Positions 45,032-54,010 of a stretch of DNA of 64,000 nucleotides are shown piece after piece. Under the pieces are notes generated by a model. It was not told the origin of the DNA, ran no database searches, and saw only the letters and a program-made list of their open reading frames with translations. The DNA lies in contig NZ_LMDI01000034.1 of assembly GCF_001425785.1 (NCBI RefSeq), forward strand, positions 92,663 through 156,662. The letters run 5' to 3'. Origin of the DNA: Rhizobacter sp. Root1221 (lineage in GTDB: Bacteria > Pseudomonadota > Gammaproteobacteria > Burkholderiales > Burkholderiaceae_C). The first letter of the stretch is position 1. Each line of letters starts with the position of its first letter. Both the position numbers and the translations under genes were made by a program.

Positions 45032-46015
45032 ATGTCGTCCGATTCCACGCTGACCCCCCCTTCCGCCTACGACGCCTCTGCCAAACAGAAGGCGCAGGCC
45101 AAGACCGCGCGCATCCCCATCAAGATCGTGCCGGCCGAACAGCTGAAGAAGCCCGACTGGATCCGCGTGAAAGCCGGTTCGCCCAGCACCCGCTTCTACG
45201 AGATCAAGAAGATCCTGCGCGAGCACAACCTGCACACCGTGTGCGAGGAAGCGTCGTGCCCCAACATCGGTGAATGTTTCGGCGGCGGCACGGCCACGTT
45301 CATGATCATGGGCGACAAGTGCACCCGCCGTTGCCCGTTCTGCGACGTGGGCCACGGCCGCCCCGACCCGCTCGACGTCAACGAACCCGCCAACCTCGCG
45401 AAAACCATCGCCGCGCTGAAGCTCAACTACGTGGTGATCACCAGCGTCGACCGCGACGACCTGCGCGACGGGGGGGCCGGCCACTTCGTCGAATGCATCC
45501 GCCAGGTGCGCGAGCTGTCGCCACGCACCCGCATCGAGATCCTCACGCCCGACTTCCGTGGCCGCATGGACCGCGCGCTCGAGATCCTGAAGGCCGCGCC
45601 GCCCGACGTGATGAACCACAACCTCGAGACCGCGCCGCGCCTGTACAAGGAAGCGCGCCCGGGGTCCGACTACGCCTACTCGCTGAACCTGCTGAAGCGC
45701 TTCAAAGAATTCGCACCGCACGTGCCCACCAAGAGCGGCATCATGGTGGGCCTGGGCGAAACCGACGAGGAAATCCTCCAGGTCATGCGCGACATGCGCG
45801 AGCACGGCATCGACATGCTCACCATCGGTCAATACCTGGCCCCGAGCGGCCACCACCTGCCGGTGCGCCGCTACGTGCACCCCGACACCTTCAAGATGTA
45901 CGAGGAAGAGGCCCACAAGATGGGCTTCACGCATGCCGCCATCGGCGCCATGGTGCGGTCCAGCTACCACGCCGACAAGCAGGCCGAACACGCCGGGGTC
46001 GAGATCGGCGGTTGA
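45032..46015 (+). CDS. lipA: Lipoyl synthase (radical SAM)
   Basis: Inserts two sulfurs into octanoyl groups to make lipoyl cofactor. 327 residues. The auxiliary 4Fe-4S cysteines are in [12 protein letters not shown] and the radical SAM motif is CTRRCPFC; the C-terminal conserved serine is in VRSSYHAD. The family block [24 protein letters not shown] is intact. Its TGA overlaps the TTG start of the LysR gene. Confidence 0.96.
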   Translation: MSSDSTLTPPSAYDASAKQKAQAKTARIPIKIVPAEQLKKPDWIRVKAGSPSTRFYEIKKILREHNLHTVCEEASCPNIGECFGGGTATFMIMGDKCTRRCPFCDVGHGRPDPLDVNEPANLAKTIAALKLNYVVITSVDRDDLRDGGAGHFVECIRQVRELSPRTRIEILTPDFRGRMDRALEILKAAPPDVMNHNLETAPRLYKEARPGSDYAYSLNLLKRFKEFAPHVPTKSGIMVGLGETDEEILQVMRDMREHGIDMLTIGQYLAPSGHHLPVRRYVHPDTFKMYEEEAHKMGFTHAAIGAMVRSSYHADKQAEHAGVEIGG

Positions 46016-46887
46016 ACCGTCCCCGGCTGCCACCGCTGAACGCGCTGCGCGCGTTCGAAGCGGCGGCGCGCCACCGGAGCATCAAGGACGCGGCGGCCGA
46101 GTTGTTCGTCACGCCCGCGGCCGTCAGCCACCAGGTGCGTCACCTCGAACGCTGGGTGGGCCACAAGCTGTTCGACCGCCAAGGCAACACGCTCGCACCC
46201 ACCCCCCACGGCGAACGGCTGTTTCCGATGCTGAAGGACAGCTTCGACCGCATGGCCAGCGCCGTCGCCGACCTGCACCGTGACGGCCACACGCTCACGC
46301 TGTCGGTCACCCCGGCCTTTGCCACCCGCCTGCTGGTGCCCCGGTTGGCCGAGTTCCGTGCGGCCGAGCCGGACCTGGTGCTGACGGTGATGGCCACCGA
46401 CCGCGTGCTCGACCTGCGCAAGGCCGAGGCCGACGTGGCGGTGCGTTACGGTGCCGAACGCGCGCGGCCGCACCGGTCCCAGGTGCTGTACCGCGACCAG
46501 TACCTGGCGCTGGCGTCCCCCGAGTGGCGCGCGCGTCACCCCGCGCAAGGCACCCTCGCGCACACCGACCTGCTCGGCTTCACCTGGCACAACCCCGGGC
46601 TGCTGGGCCCCACATGGACCCAGTGGTTTGCCGCGGCTGGCCTGCCCGCGCCGGGACCCACCACGTCGTTCACGGAAGAGAGCCACGCCATCCAGGCGGC
46701 GGTGGCCGGGGCCGGGGTGGTGCTCGCCAGTTCGGTGCTGGCCGGGCCCGACCTGCGAGCCGGGCGGCTCGTCCAGGTGCACGGGCAGGTGCTGCCCGGC
46801 CTCGCCTTCCATGCGGAATTCGTGGCCGACCACCCGCAGCGTGCGGCGATCGACCGCGTGGTCGCGTGGCTGGCCGGCCTGGCCTAG
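46012..46887 (+). CDS. LysR-family regulator (GcvA-like)
   Basis: 291 residues if translation starts at TTG 46012, inside the lipA stop (TTGA). No in-frame ATG or GTG fits the family N-terminus, [37 protein letters not shown] (pieces of the GcvA-type helix-turn-helix). The effector domain follows with [17 protein letters not shown]. Target unknown; GcvA-like proteins control glycine cleavage or beta-lactamase genes. It is convergent with the azoreductase gene, separated by a long hairpin. Confidence 0.87.
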   Translation: MNRPRLPPLNALRAFEAAARHRSIKDAAAELFVTPAAVSHQVRHLERWVGHKLFDRQGNTLAPTPHGERLFPMLKDSFDRMASAVADLHRDGHTLTLSVTPAFATRLLVPRLAEFRAAEPDLVLTVMATDRVLDLRKAEADVAVRYGAERARPHRSQVLYRDQYLALASPEWRARHPAQGTLAHTDLLGFTWHNPGLLGPTWTQWFAAAGLPAPGPTTSFTEESHAIQAAVAGAGVVLASSVLAGPDLRAGRLVQVHGQVLPGLAFHAEFVADHPQRAAIDRVVAWLAGLA

Positions 46888-46970
46888 TGCAGTGTTTCAC
46901 GCTATGCGGCACTTATGGGTCCGCGCAAATCCGCTGGCCCATAAGCACCGCATAGCGTGAAACACTGCAC
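46887..46970 (-). repeat. 33-bp near-perfect inverted repeat between convergent genes
   Basis: Arms 46887-46919 and 46938-46970 are complementary over 33 bp except for two positions; an 18-nt loop separates them. In the minus-strand transcript the two exceptions become G-U wobble pairs, so the stem is unbroken in the azoreductase mRNA tail, whereas in the plus-strand RNA they are A-C mismatches. There is no U-tract. It could be a terminator, an mRNA-stabilising hairpin or a small mobile palindrome. Confidence 0.8.
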
Positions 46971-46977
46971 AACCCGG

Positions 46978-47634
46978 TCAGCGTGCGGCCATCAGCCGCG
47001 CCACCAGGGCCAGCACGTCGGCGTGCGCCTGGGCCACCGACGTGTCGTGCCGGTGGTCCTTGAATTCCTGGTATTCGATCGCCACCGTGTGGTGGTCCGG
47101 GGGGGCCACACCCCAGTAGTGCGCACAGGCCGCGAGGTGGGGATCGAGTGCGTTCAGGTGCGCGCGGGGGCCACCTGGCGCAAAACCGAACTCGCCACGG
47201 GACGACAGCACCACGAGTACCTTGCCGTGCAGCATCGGTTCGATCGGCACGTCGCCTCGCGCGAGGTCGAACGAAAACGTGCGGCCGATGCGGGCGGTCT
47301 GGTCCACCCACGCCTTCAGCGCCGCGGGCATGCCGTAGTTGTACATGGGCGCGCCCATCACGATCACGTCCGCGGCGGCCACTTCGTCGATCAGGCGGTC
47401 GGACAACACCAGCCGCTCGTGCATCGCCGGCGTGCGGGCCTCGGCTGGTGTGAAGGCCGCGGCGATCCACGCGGTGTCGATCGGAGGGACCGGGTCGCGG
47501 GAAAGGTCGCGGGTGATGAGCTCGTCCTGCGGGCGCCGGGCCCGCCACGCGTCGAGGAAACCGCGGACGAGGCGGCGGGTGTGGGAGCGCTCCAGGGGCT
47601 GGGCGCTGGCATCGAGTTGCAGCAGGGTGGTCAT
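46978..47634 (-). CDS. azoR: FMN-dependent NADH-azoreductase
   Basis: 218 residues of the flavodoxin-like NQO/AzoR fold. The FMN-binding loop near SAQPLERSHTRRL, the block MGAPMYNYGMPAALKAWVDQTARIGRTFSF (in pieces GAPMYNYGMP and WVDQ) and SSRGEFG are characteristic. Reduces azo compounds and quinones with NADH; the physiological substrate is probably quinones or electrophiles. The stop lies 8 nt before the 33-bp hairpin. The 5' flank has overlapping inverted repeats (47639-47668). Confidence 0.9.
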   Translation of the reverse strand: MTTLLQLDASAQPLERSHTRRLVRGFLDAWRARRPQDELITRDLSRDPVPPIDTAWIAAAFTPAEARTPAMHERLVLSDRLIDEVAAADVIVMGAPMYNYGMPAALKAWVDQTARIGRTFSFDLARGDVPIEPMLHGKVLVVLSSRGEFGFAPGGPRAHLNALDPHLAACAHYWGVAPPDHHTVAIEYQEFKDHRHDTSVAQAHADVLALVARLMAAR

Positions 47635-47983
47635 GGCGGGGACTCGGGAAACGATGAGGAGTCCCGAGGTTAGGCAGCGGCGCCACGGCGGCCAAACGGG
47701 AAATTCTTGCGGCGCGCCTGAGGTTTTTTCACACCGCCCAGGGCCGCGGGCCACGGCGTGCGCTGCTGACGCAAGCTGCTTGTCACCTATTTATCCATCC
47801 GGATACAAAGCGGAGACAGGCGGGATACGGCGCTTGCCAACAATGCGACGCTGGGGGTGGGGTGGGCCATCGCGGCGACAATTCGTTCACGAAGGTGTGT
47901 CCACCGGGCCACGTTCGTCAGCGAAAATGCCGCATTGCCCACGAACCCGCGTTGGCAGCGTGCGTGGTCAAGGAAACCCGGCG
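47635..47983. other. Regulatory region between azoreductase and subtilase genes
   Basis: This 349-bp divergent gap has no gene. Near the azoreductase start, CTCGGGA / TCCCGAG (47643-47649 with 47662-47668) and GGGACTC / GAGTCCC (47639-47645 with 47659-47665) give alternative stems or a LysR-type operator. A promoter-like pair, TTGTCA (47780-47785) and GATACA (47802-47807) with a 16-nt spacer, faces the subtilase gene, and its spacer end holds the palindrome TATCC-ATCC-GGATA (47792-47805). Confidence 0.45.
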
Positions 47984-50293
47984 ATGAGCAGAAGATTCGA
48001 TTGGGGGCGTTGCGCCACCCTGGGCGTTGTGTTGTGCACCGCGAGCGGCGCGTTCGCCGCCGACCTGTCGGCCATGGGCCGCCTGGCTCCGCAAGGCACC
48101 CCCGACAACGAAGCCCGGGTCATCGTGAAGTTCAAGGCGTCGGCGGCCACGGTCCGGTCCATTCCGCTCGATGCCTCCCGCACCGCGGCGAAGGTGCACA
48201 ACGTGATGCAGGCCCGCGCGGATGCGCTGTCGGCCCGTGCCGGCACCACGCTGGTGGCCGGCCGCACGGTGTCCGACCGCGCCCAGGTGGTGCTGGCCAG
48301 CGGGCTCGGCAGCGAGGCGCTCGCGGCCCGGCTGCGCGCCCATCCCGACGTGGAATACGTCCAGGTCGACCGCTTCCGCACCCGCCTGGCCGTGCCCAAT
48401 GACCCGTTGTACGGCCCGGTGTCCGGCACCTCGCCGGCCTCGGGCCAGTGGTACCTGAAGGCGCCGGCCGGTGCCATCGTCTCGTCGATCAACGCGCCGC
48501 AGGCCTGGGACATCACGCGCGGCACGTCGGCAGTGGTCGTGGCCGTGCTCGACACCGGCATCCGCAAGGACCACCCCGACCTCCAGGCGGGGCAACTGCT
48601 GCCGGGCTACGACATGGTCGAGAGGACCAGCATCTCGAACGACGGCGACGCACGCGACAGCGACCCGTCCGACCCGGGCGACTACTACACCACCGCCGAG
48701 GCGGCGGCCAACACCATCACGGGCTGCACCGCGGCCAACAGTTCCTGGCACGGCACGCAGACGTCGGGCCTCATCGGCGCCACCTGGAGCAACAACCTCG
48801 GCATGGCCGGGGTCGCGGGCGGCGGCACGAAGGTGCTGCCGGTGCGGGTGCTCGGCAAGTGCGGCGGCTGGGACTCCGACATCCTCGCGGGCATGCGCTG
48901 GGCCGCCGGCCTCGCGGTGAGCGGCATCGCCACCAACGCCACCCCGGCCCGCGTGATCAACATGAGCCTCGGCGGTGACGGCAGCTGTGATGCCGCCTAC
49001 GCCGACGCGATCGCCGAGCTCACCACTCAAGGCGCGGTGGTCGTGGCCGCCGCGGGCAACGGCTCCGGCCATGCGCTCGGCGTGCCCGCCAGCTGCACCG
49101 GGGTCGTGGCCGTCACCGGCCTGCGCCACACCGGCACGAAGGTGGGTTACTCCGACGTGGGCCCCAACGCGGCCATCGCGGCGCCGGCAGGCAACTGCGT
49201 CGACACGTTCGGCAGCACCTGCCAGTACCCGATCCTCAGCACCACCAACGCCGGCACCACCACGCCGGTGGCCGGTTCGGCGGCCTACACCAACGGCACC
49301 AACTACGCGGTGGGCACCAGCTTCTCGGCACCGCTGGTGTCCGGCACGCTCGCGTTGATGCTGTCGTCCAACCCGTCGCTGTCCGCGGCGCAGGCGGTGT
49401 CGCTGATGCGGTCCACGGCTCGCCCGTTCCCGGTCACCGGGGCGGACGCCGGCGTGGCCACCTGCCATGCCCCCACCGGCACCGACCAACTCGAGTGCTA
49501 CTGCACCACCACCACGTGCGGCGCCGGCATGCTCGACACGGGCGCTGCGGTGCTCGCCGCGGCGGCGGCCGGCGCCGATTCGACCACCTCGTATGTGCGC
49601 GCCGTGGCCACGGCCACGCCGGCCATCCCTGATCCCGGCCAGGCCGTGGTGCTGTCGGCCGCGTCCACCCAGGCCAGCACCGGCCGGTCGGTGGTGGCCA
49701 CCACGTGGTCCATCGTCGACGCCGGTGGCGTCGTCACCACCTTCAGCGGCGACGCCACCCAGTCCACCGTCACCATCGTGCCCACGGCCGTCGGGCAGTT
49801 CACGGTGCGCCTCACGGTCCAGGACGACCAGGGCGCCACCAACAGCACCGACCTCGCGGTGCCGGTCGATGCGCTGTCGGTCGGTGTGTCCGCCAGCACC
49901 TCGGTGCCCCAGGTGGGCCAGACCGTGAACCTCAGCATTGCCAACCAGGTGCTGAGCGCCGGCCGGTCGCGGGCCAGCGTGGGCTGGGCCGTCGTCGAGG
50001 GCACCGGCACGGTGGCCGCGGTGGGTTCGTCCAACACCGACCGTGCGGTGCTGACACCAGGGGCTGCCGGTCCCATCACGGTGCGCCTGACCATCACCGA
50101 TGACCTCGGCAAGCAGGCCACGTCCGACTGGAAGGCCACCGTCACGGCCACGTCGTCGTCCACGTCGGCCGCGTCGTCCGACAGCGGTGGCGGTGGTGGT
50201 GCCGTGTCCCTGGCCGACCTGATGGTGGCGGCGTTGCTGTTGCTGGTGCTGTGGGCCGGCGTGCGCCGCGCCCCGATCACGCTGTCGCGCTGA
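47984..50293 (+). CDS. S8 subtilisin-like serine peptidase with GlyGly-CTERM anchor
   Basis: 769 residues with a signal peptide (ASGAFA-ADL), an inhibitor-like prodomain (about 35-130), and a peptidase domain with the triad Asp190 (VLDTGIRKDHPDL), His256 (SWHGTQTSG) and Ser448 (GTSFSAPLVSG). Two PKD/Ig-like domains follow (about 540-720). The last 39 residues are a Ser/Gly-rich run (SSDSGGGGG), a membrane helix and a basic end (GVRRAP), the GlyGly-CTERM sorting signal processed by rhombosortase. So it is a secreted, probably surface-released protease. No rhombosortase gene is in the window. Confidence 0.9.
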   Translation: MSRRFDWGRCATLGVVLCTASGAFAADLSAMGRLAPQGTPDNEARVIVKFKASAATVRSIPLDASRTAAKVHNVMQARADALSARAGTTLVAGRTVSDRAQVVLASGLGSEALAARLRAHPDVEYVQVDRFRTRLAVPNDPLYGPVSGTSPASGQWYLKAPAGAIVSSINAPQAWDITRGTSAVVVAVLDTGIRKDHPDLQAGQLLPGYDMVERTSISNDGDARDSDPSDPGDYYTTAEAAANTITGCTAANSSWHGTQTSGLIGATWSNNLGMAGVAGGGTKVLPVRVLGKCGGWDSDILAGMRWAAGLAVSGIATNATPARVINMSLGGDGSCDAAYADAIAELTTQGAVVVAAAGNGSGHALGVPASCTGVVAVTGLRHTGTKVGYSDVGPNAAIAAPAGNCVDTFGSTCQYPILSTTNAGTTTPVAGSAAYTNGTNYAVGTSFSAPLVSGTLALMLSSNPSLSAAQAVSLMRSTARPFPVTGADAGVATCHAPTGTDQLECYCTTTTCGAGMLDTGAAVLAAAAAGADSTTSYVRAVATATPAIPDPGQAVVLSAASTQASTGRSVVATTWSIVDAGGVVTTFSGDATQSTVTIVPTAVGQFTVRLTVQDDQGATNSTDLAVPVDALSVGVSASTSVPQVGQTVNLSIANQVLSAGRSRASVGWAVVEGTGTVAAVGSSNTDRAVLTPGAAGPITVRLTITDDLGKQATSDWKATVTATSSSTSAASSDSGGGGGAVSLADLMVAALLLLVLWAGVRRAPITLSR

Positions 50294-51614
50294 GGGGCGC
50301 CCACACCCGGTTGCGGCCCACCCGCTTGGCTTCGTAGAGCGCGGCGTCGGCCAGGCGCACCAGGTCTGCCGGCGTGGTGCCGCTGGGCACCGTCACCGAG
50401 GCGGCGCCCACGCTGACGGTCACCCACGGGGACGTCTCCGTCTTCGCCGACGGCATCTGCAACTGCTGCACCGCCAGGCGGATGCGTTCGCCCACCTGCA
50501 TCGCACCCTGGGCGGTACAGCCGGGCAGCACCACACCGAATTCCTCGCCTCCGTAGCGCGCCACCAGGTCGGTGGGGCGCAGGTTGGCGCCGCTGATGGC
50601 CTGGACGATCCGGCGCAGGCATTCGTCGCCGGCCTGATGGCCGAAGCGGTCGTTGTAGGCCTTGAAATGGTCCACGTCGATCAGCAGCAGCGACAGGCAT
50701 GCACCGTCCCCCGAGCGGGGCGACAGGCTGAAGTTCACGTCGAGCGTGGTGTCGAAATGGCGCCGGTTGTAGGCGCCGGTCAGGCCATCCACCTGGGCCA
50801 GCCGGGCCATCGAATCCCGTGCGTCGCGCACGCTCGACATCATGTGGCCGAGCGCGGTCAGCAGTTGACCGGGTTCGTCAGGGGAGGCGGGTGGCATGGG
50901 CTGGTCGAGTTCACCCCCCGCGACGGCTTGCGCCAGTTCGACGGCCTGGCCGAGCGGCGCCGTGATGCTGCGGGTCAGGGCCCAGGCCACCACGGCAGCG
51001 AGCACCACGGCGGCGATCGTGATCGCCGCGATGGCCCGGTCGGTCCGGCGGCTGGCCGCATCGAACGCGTCGAGGTGCTCCAGGATGGCCGTGTTCTGTA
51101 CGTCGATCAGTCGATCCAGGGCCAGCAGCCATTCGCCCTGCACCGGGGCGACCTCGCGCGCGAGGATGAGCGAGGCCTGCCTGGGGTTGAACGCAAACAC
51201 CAGCTCACGCGCGCGCGCCATGTGGGGGGCGACACGCTCGGCGTACTGCCGGGTCTCCAGCACGATGGCCCGCTCCCGCTCGGACAGCGGCAGGGTCGAG
51301 AAGGACAGCATGGCGCGGTCGTAGGCCGCCCGCTCCAGGTCGAGCGATCGCATGTCCTCGACGGCCTCGTCGAAACCGATGGCCAACCCGAGCCGGCGCC
51401 CGAACATGCCTTCGCGGTACTGGTGCTGGCGCATCTCGCTGACATAGGCGAGCTTGTTGCTGGACTCCGCCATCACCGTGCCCAGTTCCTGGCGAGGCTG
51501 GCGGCCGGCGAACATCGCGACGGCCGCCATGCCGATCATCAGGGCCAGGATCAGGCCGAAGCACCACACCAGGCGGTAGCCGATCCGGACCTCTCGAAGA
51601 AGAGAAACCACCAT
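50277..51614 (-). CDS. Diguanylate cyclase with periplasmic helical sensor and HAMP
   Basis: 445 residues: membrane helix (about 15-35), periplasmic four-helix-bundle-like sensor (about 40-195), second helix (about 197-217), HAMP (about 218-270) and GGDEF domain. The active site is GGEEF at 355-359, and the inhibitory I-site RPTD at 346-349 lies exactly five residues before it, so the enzyme should make c-di-GMP and be feedback-controlled. The 3' end overlaps the subtilase gene by 17 nt on the other strand. It is divergent from a solitary sugar-type binding protein, a possible ligand-presenting partner. Confidence 0.9.
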   Translation of the reverse strand: MVVSLLREVRIGYRLVWCFGLILALMIGMAAVAMFAGRQPRQELGTVMAESSNKLAYVSEMRQHQYREGMFGRRLGLAIGFDEAVEDMRSLDLERAAYDRAMLSFSTLPLSERERAIVLETRQYAERVAPHMARARELVFAFNPRQASLILAREVAPVQGEWLLALDRLIDVQNTAILEHLDAFDAASRRTDRAIAAITIAAVVLAAVVAWALTRSITAPLGQAVELAQAVAGGELDQPMPPASPDEPGQLLTALGHMMSSVRDARDSMARLAQVDGLTGAYNRRHFDTTLDVNFSLSPRSGDGACLSLLLIDVDHFKAYNDRFGHQAGDECLRRIVQAISGANLRPTDLVARYGGEEFGVVLPGCTAQGAMQVGERIRLAVQQLQMPSAKTETSPWVTVSVGAASVTVPSGTTPADLVRLADAALYEAKRVGRNRVWAPLSATA

Positions 51615-51768
51615 GTACGTCCATCGTCCCGGCTCCGCCGGGTCGGGCCGCTGGGTGCGATGGTGCGCGCAGCGGACGTTATCAATCCCTGACATTCGAC
51701 CAAATCGCGCGGATATGCAGGGCAGGGCATTGGATGCGCGGCCCCCCGCGTAAACTAAGCCACAAATC

Positions 51769-53010
51769 ATGATCGTTTTGCCTCGTTCCCGGCTGCAACG
51801 CTGCCTGATGTCCCTGCTTGCCGCCGGCGTGTGCCAGGTGCACGCCGGTGACCAACCTCCCGTCGAGGTATTGCACTGGTGGGCGGCCGGCGGGGCGCCG
51901 TTGAACGGGGTGCGCGCGGACCTTGGCCGCCGCGGGTTCGCATGGAAGGACAGTGCGCCGCAGGGCGGCGAGGAGCGCAAGCTGCTGTTCGCGAAGGCAC
52001 GCAACGGCATGGGCCAGCTCCCGGACGCGCTGCAGCTGCACAGCTTCAGCCTGCGCGAATCGGCGGCCCGATATGTCTCGTGGGATGCCCTGGCGGCGGC
52101 CGAACACTGGGACCAGGTCCTGCCCGTGCCGCTGCAACAGGCGGCCAAGGTCGGCGGCCACTGGCGCGCCGTGCCGCTGAACATCCAACGGTCCAACTGG
52201 ATCTGGGCCAACAAGGCGATCTTCGACGAGTTGAAGCTCACCCCGCCCACCACGTTCGACGAACTGCTCGAGGTGGCTCGCCGCGTGAAGGCCGCCGGAT
52301 ACCTGCCCCTCGCCCACGGCACTGAACCGTGGCTGCATACGCTGATGTTCGACAACGCGGTGCTGGCGGTGGGCGGGCCGGTCTGGTACCGCAAGGCCCT
52401 GGTCGAGCAGGACCCGGTGGCCCTGGCCAGTCCGAAGATGGTGACCGTGTTCGAGCAGGTGAGGGCGCTGTCGCGCCTCGCCGAGGACAACGCCAAGGGG
52501 CGCGCATCGACCTTCGCCACGGACATGGTGGTGTCGCGCAAGGCCGCGATGCAGCTGATGGGCGATTGGACCAAGGGGGAGTTCTCGAAGCGTGGCCAGC
52601 AGGCGCGCCGCGATTTCATCTGCTTCCCCTACCCGGGTACGGCCGGCAGCTATGTGTTCGTCGCCGACCTGTTCGCGATGCCCGACCTGGGGCCGGCGCG
52701 CCGCGAGGGCCAGCAGGCGCTGGCCCGCACGCTGATGGATCCGGACACCCAGATGGCCTTCAACCTGGCGAAGGGGTCGATCCCGGCGCGCAACGACGTG
52801 CCACTCGACCACTACGACGACTGCGCCCGCCAATCGGCACATGACCTGCAGGCCGCGGCGAAGCAGCACACGCTGGTGAGCCGGTTCGTCGCCGAAACAC
52901 CCGAGGTCCTGCGCAACGCGGTGACCGCGGTTGTGACACAGTTCGTGGAATCCGACGAACCCGCTGCCAGCGCGGCCGCACGCCTCCAGCGCGCGCTGCG
53001 CAAATCCTGA
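51769..53010 (+). CDS. Solitary extracellular solute-binding protein (sugar ABC type)
   Basis: 413 residues with a signal peptide (AAGVCQVHA-GD). The mature protein opens VEVLHWWAAGGAPLN, as in family 1 sugar-binding proteins, and has NIQRSNWIWANKAIFDELKLTPPTTFDELL (in pieces) and AMQLMGDWTKGEF, typical of glucose/mannose binders. No permease or ATPase gene is adjacent; the next gene encodes a Rieske oxygenase and the divergent gene a membrane diguanylate cyclase. It may present ligand to a sensor or serve a transporter encoded elsewhere. Confidence 0.85.
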   Translation: MIVLPRSRLQRCLMSLLAAGVCQVHAGDQPPVEVLHWWAAGGAPLNGVRADLGRRGFAWKDSAPQGGEERKLLFAKARNGMGQLPDALQLHSFSLRESAARYVSWDALAAAEHWDQVLPVPLQQAAKVGGHWRAVPLNIQRSNWIWANKAIFDELKLTPPTTFDELLEVARRVKAAGYLPLAHGTEPWLHTLMFDNAVLAVGGPVWYRKALVEQDPVALASPKMVTVFEQVRALSRLAEDNAKGRASTFATDMVVSRKAAMQLMGDWTKGEFSKRGQQARRDFICFPYPGTAGSYVFVADLFAMPDLGPARREGQQALARTLMDPDTQMAFNLAKGSIPARNDVPLDHYDDCARQSAHDLQAAAKQHTLVSRFVAETPEVLRNAVTAVVTQFVESDEPAASAAARLQRALRKS

Positions 53011-53014
53011 CCTG

Positions 53015-54010
53015 ATGACCCAAGACCCCGTGTTGTGGAACGACTGGCACCCGGTGGCCTGGTCGCACCAGGTGCCGCCCGGCGCTTTGGTGCCGGTGCA
53101 ACTGCTCGACGAAGAACTCGTCGTGTGGCGCCGCGCCGATGGCGCCCTGCAGGCCTGGGACGACCGCTGCCCGCACCGCGGCGCCAGGCTGTCCCTGGGG
53201 CGGGTGGCCGGTGACACGCTGACCTGCCCGTACCACGGCTGGCGCTTCGACGGCGATGGCCGCTGCGTGCTGCGCCCCGCGCAACCCGGTGGCCCCCTCC
53301 CGAAGGACCCCGTCGTCGACACCTTCCACGTGCGCGAACGCCACGGCCTCGTCTGGGTGTGCCTGGGCACCCCCGCCCACGACGTGGTGCCGTTCGAGGA
53401 ATTCGGCGACCCGCGCCTGCGCGATGTGTTCGCCGGCCCGTACGCGGTCGACGCGTGTGGCCCGCGGGTGGTCGAGAACTTCATCGACATGGCGCACTTC
53501 GGGTTCGTGCACGACGGCATCCTCGGCGATGCGCACGCCACCGAGATCCCGCCGTACGACGTCGAACCGTTCGTCGATGCCACCGGCCGGGCGGGCGTGC
53601 GCGCCACCGGCATGACCGTCACGCAGCCGCGCGCGAATCCGCAGGCCACTGCGCCCGCGGACGTGCGGTACGGCTACCGCATCTCGCGGCCGCTGCAGGC
53701 CATCCTCACCAAGCAGGTGGCCGGGGCCGGCGTGGCGGAAGCCGTCACGTTGTTCATCCAGCCCGTGGCCGAGACCCGTTGCCTCGTGTGGATGGTGTTT
53801 TCCGCGCTGCGTTCGCCGGAGGCCGACGACGAGGTGCGGGCGTTCCAGGACATGGTGTTCGCGCAGGACAAACCCATCCTCGAATCGCAGCGCCCGAAAC
53901 GCCTGCCGCTGCAGGTGCGGGCCGAACTCGCGCAGCGGGCGGACCTGCTGTCCGCACACTATCGCCGCTACCTGCGCGAGATCGGGTTGTCCGCGGGTGT
54001 GTCACCCTGA
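53015..54010 (+). CDS. Rieske non-haem iron oxygenase
   Basis: 331 residues. The Rieske [2Fe-2S] ligands are in CPHRGA and CPYHGW (C-x-H ... C-x2-H). The mononuclear iron site is in VENFIDMAHFGFVHDG (N-x2-D-x2-H-x4-H). The overall size and motifs resemble VanA/phenoxybenzoate or toluenesulfonate-type monooxygenase alpha subunits. No reductase gene lies next to it. It starts 4 nt after the binding-protein gene, so the two are cotranscribed. Substrate unknown. Confidence 0.87.
   Translation: MTQDPVLWNDWHPVAWSHQVPPGALVPVQLLDEELVVWRRADGALQAWDDRCPHRGARLSLGRVAGDTLTCPYHGWRFDGDGRCVLRPAQPGGPLPKDPVVDTFHVRERHGLVWVCLGTPAHDVVPFEEFGDPRLRDVFAGPYAVDACGPRVVENFIDMAHFGFVHDGILGDAHATEIPPYDVEPFVDATGRAGVRATGMTVTQPRANPQATAPADVRYGYRISRPLQAILTKQVAGAGVAEAVTLFIQPVAETRCLVWMVFSALRSPEADDEVRAFQDMVFAQDKPILESQRPKRLPLQVRAELAQRADLLSAHYRRYLREIGLSAGVSP

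Noticed and set aside
41962-45048. 1028-codon frame antisense to metE and lipB
   Set aside because: Antisense to two unmistakable enzymes; no domain resemblance.
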